This document shows positions 6,610 to 7,930 of a stretch of DNA of 7,930 nt, piece after piece. The DNA lies in contig NZ_CABTZR010000092.1 in the NCBI RefSeq assembly GCF_902489365.1, positions 1-7,930 on the forward strand, read 5' to 3'. The notes beneath the pieces are model-generated. The model saw only the letters and a list, made by a program, of their open reading frames with translations. It did not search any database and was not told the origin of the DNA. A program made the translations under genes and the position numbers. This stretch comes from an uncultured Corynebacterium sp. (GTDB lineage Bacteria; Actinomycetota; Actinomycetes; Mycobacteriales; Mycobacteriaceae). How positions within the stretch are numbered: the stretch's first letter is position 1; every line of letters starts with the position of its first letter.

Positions 6610-6710
6610 GTGCAGACCTGGAAGTGCAGACCTGCTGGTCGTCGTCAAGCACTGCCTTGGCGCTTCACGACGCCCACCTGCGCGTATGCACTTCCAGGTC
6701 TGCACTTTTG
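6610..6710. repeat. Right palindromic repeat element (inverted copy of 5513-5613)
   Basis: A 101-bp element with perfect 19-bp inverted arms (6610-6628 and 6687-6705), running from GTGCAGACCTGG to CCAGGTCTGCAC, followed by TTTTG. GTGCAGACCTG is tandemly repeated at 6610-6620 and 6624-6634 (period 14). The centre folds further: CGTCGT (6640-6645) with ACGACG (6667-6672), AAGC (6647-6650) with GCTT (6662-6665), GCC (6654-6656) with GGC (6659-6661). The left end lacks the AAAA seen in the other copy and begins three bases after the stop codon of the cassette gene, so with its TTTT tail it may also end that gene's transcript. Confidence 0.93.
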
Positions 6711-6771
6711 CGTTTGGCGTTGGCTGTGGCGGGGGCGGGCAGCGCTCCGCTGCAGTGCCAGCCGCGCGGCA

Positions 6772-6787
6772 GTCTCGTATCTGAGAC
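6772..6787. promoter_or_regulatory. Short palindrome upstream of hutU, possible HutR site
   Basis: GTCTC (6772-6776) and GAGAC (6783-6787) flank GTATCT. The central 14 bases, TCTCGTATCTGAGA, keep the outer TCT/AGA and central AT of the HutR motif I recall from C. resistens (TCTGwwATwCCAGA), about 9 of 14 positions. It lies about 43 bases before the candidate hutU -10. Weak but positioned sensibly for an activator. Confidence 0.3.
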
Positions 6788-6814
6788 AGCTAGGCCAAAA
6801 GTGTCCTGGCTCAT

Positions 6815-6854
6815 GGTCCTGCGTCACAGTAACTTGTCCTGTGTGACGCTGACC
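6815..6854 (+). promoter_or_regulatory. Extended dyad over the candidate hutU promoter
   Basis: Perfect 8-bp arms GCGTCACA (6821-6828) and TGTGACGC (6842-6849), with outer GGTC (6815-6818) and GACC (6851-6854). The centre holds TAACTT (6830-6835), a TAnnnT -10 box with only a weak -35 (TGGCTC, 6807-6812) 17 bases upstream. A protein on this dyad would cover the promoter. Transcription would start near 6842, leaving a leader of about 93 bases. The TCACA/TGTGA half-sites point the opposite way to a CRP/GlxR site, so this is not a normal GlxR operator. Confidence 0.45.
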
Positions 6855-6934
6855 AAGCCCTTGAAGGGACAGCCCCGGGAAACCGGCCTTGGTGGGTTTG
6901 GGAGGGCGTCGAAAAGCACGAGCGAAAGGAAGTC

Positions 6935-7930
6935 ATGTCTGAACCCCGCGAAGTACGCGCCCCGCGCGGAACCGAAATCACCGCCAAGTCTTGGCAGACC
7001 GAAGCCCCGCTGCGCATGCTCATGAACAACCTCGACCCCGAGGTTGCCGAGCGCCCCGAGGACCTCGTGGTCTACGGTGGTACCGGACGCGCTGCCCGCA
7101 GCTGGGAGGCCTTCGATGCCATTGTGGAGTCCCTCAAGGACCTCGAGCCCGACGAGACCCTCTTGGTGCAGTCCGGCAAGCCGGTGGGTATCTGGAAGAC
7201 CAACGAGTGGGCGCCGCGCGTGCTCATCGCCAACTCCAACCTGGTCGGTGACTGGGCCAACTGGGAGCACTTCCGCAAGCTCGAAGACGAAGGCCTGATG
7301 ATGTACGGCCAGATGACGGCCGGCTCCTGGATTTACATCGCTACCCAGGGCATCCTGCAGGGTACCTTCGAGACCTTCGCGGCCGTGGCAAAGAAGCGCT
7401 TCAACGGCACGCTCGCCGGCACCTTTACCCTCACCGGTGGCTGCGGCGGCATGGGCGGTGCACAGCCGCTGTCCGTGACCTTGAACGGCGGAGCCTGCCT
7501 CATCGTGGATGTGGATGAGACCCGCCTGAAGCGCCGCCAGCACAAGCGCTACCTCGATGAGGTTGTTAGCGACCTGGATGAGGCCCTCAAGCTGGTGCTC
7601 GACGCCAAGGAGAACAAGAAGCCGCTGTCCGTGGGCCTCGTGGGCAACGCCGCAGAGGTCTTCCCGGAGGTGCTGCGCCGCCAGCGCGCCGGAGAGTTCA
7701 CCGTGGACATCGTCACGGACCAGACCTCCGCGCACGACCCGCTGAGCTACCTGCCCACCGAAATCACCGTCGAGGATTGGCACAACGAGGCCAAGGCCGA
7801 CCCGACCACCTTCACCAAAAAGGCCCGCGAGGCCATGGCCGCCCAGGTCCAGGCCATGGTGGAATTCCAGTACGAGGGCGCCGAGATCTTCGACTACGCC
7901 AACTTCATCCGCGACGAGGCTCGCAACGCC
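6935..7930 (+). CDS. hutU: Urocanate hydratase (urocanase), 3' end missing
   Basis: Cytosolic NAD+-dependent enzyme for the second step of histidine degradation: urocanate plus water to 4-imidazolone-5-propionate. The window holds the first 332 residues of a protein normally about 555-560 long. Diagnostic blocks are VVYGGTGRAARSWEAF (45-60), LLVQSGKPVGIWKTNEWAPR (76-95), the highly conserved YGQMTAGSWIYIATQGILQG (124-143), the NAD-binding glycine loop GGCGGMGGAQP (168-178) and DQTSAHDPLSYLP (262-274). The active-site cysteine region lies beyond the edge. The ATG at 6935 follows AAAGGAAG (6925-6932) closely, and homology starts at the N-terminus. The gene is on the same strand as hutH but 1479 bp away, separated by a terminator and the repeat-flanked cassette, and has its own dyad-rich upstream region. 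hutI and hutG may follow to the right, which cannot be seen here. Confidence 0.97.
   Translation, partial: MSEPREVRAPRGTEITAKSWQTEAPLRMLMNNLDPEVAERPEDLVVYGGTGRAARSWEAFDAIVESLKDLEPDETLLVQSGKPVGIWKTNEWAPRVLIANSNLVGDWANWEHFRKLEDEGLMMYGQMTAGSWIYIATQGILQGTFETFAAVAKKRFNGTLAGTFTLTGGCGGMGGAQPLSVTLNGGACLIVDVDETRLKRRQHKRYLDEVVSDLDEALKLVLDAKENKKPLSVGLVGNAAEVFPEVLRRQRAGEFTVDIVTDQTSAHDPLSYLPTEITVEDWHNEAKADPTTFTKKAREAMAAQVQAMVEFQYEGAEIFDYANFIRDEARNA

Larger units (their letters stand above)
5513..6710. mobile_element. Candidate cassette: nuclease-like gene between inverted palindromic ends
   Basis: The 1198-bp unit consists of the left repeat, 89 bp of spacer, one complete gene and the right repeat. It lies between hutH, which has its own terminator, and hutU. 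The inverted, gap-free 101-bp ends with repeated subunits look like transposon or cassette termini. Against this: there is no recognisable transposase or recombinase, and comparing the left flank (ending TTAGTTC) with the right flank (CGTTTGG) shows no target-site duplication. The alternative is two members of a dispersed palindromic repeat family that happen to frame a gene. Mobility is inference. Confidence 0.4.

Noticed and set aside
5513..6710. Integron-style cassette with attC sites
   Set aside because: attC sites lie in direct orientation and carry recognisable core sites; these elements are inverted and no integrase is present.
5505..6717. Target-site duplication flanking the cassette
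   Set aside because: Left flank (TTAGTTC) and right flank (CGTTTGG) share no convincing direct repeat.
6795..6803. CCAAAAGTG at 1-9, 5512-5520 and 6795-6803
   Set aside because: A 9-mer occurring once inside a coding region and once near the cassette is too weak to be called a footprint or target site.

Overview
This window looks like chromosomal DNA of a moderately GC-rich Corynebacterium. The reasons are the corynebacterial-type histidine-utilisation (hut) neighbourhood with an IclR-type regulator, the actinobacterial character of the proteins, the TAnnnT-type -10 boxes and an apparently leaderless regulator gene. I cannot name the species from the sequence alone.

Layout. Positions 1-1244 (minus strand) hold an amino-acid permease of the APC/AAT family, started at GTG and cut by the left edge. 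Positions 1245-1605 are a divergent, GT-rich intergenic region with a structured leader in front of the permease and a good promoter facing right. Positions 1606-2952 encode a YjiH-family 'gate' membrane protein. Positions 2990-3718 encode an IclR-family regulator, very probably HutR. Positions 3902-5455 encode histidine ammonia-lyase (HutH), followed by a textbook intrinsic terminator. Positions 5513-6710 are a cassette-like unit: two 101-bp copies of an elaborate palindromic repeat in inverted orientation, bracketing one gene (5708-6607) for a protein with an AbiEi-like N-terminal part and a DUF559/Vsr-like PD-(D/E)XK nuclease-type C-terminal part. Positions 6935-7930 encode urocanase (HutU), cut by the right edge.

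How the genes fit together. HutH deaminates histidine to urocanate and HutU hydrates urocanate to imidazolonepropionate. HutR presumably senses a pathway metabolite and controls the genes. The YjiH-family protein and the divergent permease are the obvious candidates for bringing histidine in. hutI and hutG would be expected to the right of the window, but this cannot be seen. hutH ends in its own terminator and hutU has its own dyad-rich upstream region, so the two enzymes appear to be transcribed separately across the intervening cassette.

The most unusual part is the 5513-6710 cassette. The two repeats are about 90% identical, are each long palindromes in their own right, show a compensatory base-pair change between copies, and together carry six copies of a 10-bp unit. 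A nuclease-like gene bracketed by such ends, sitting between two genes of one pathway, resembles a small undescribed mobile or self-maintaining unit. No transposase and no target-site duplication could be found, so mobility is inference.
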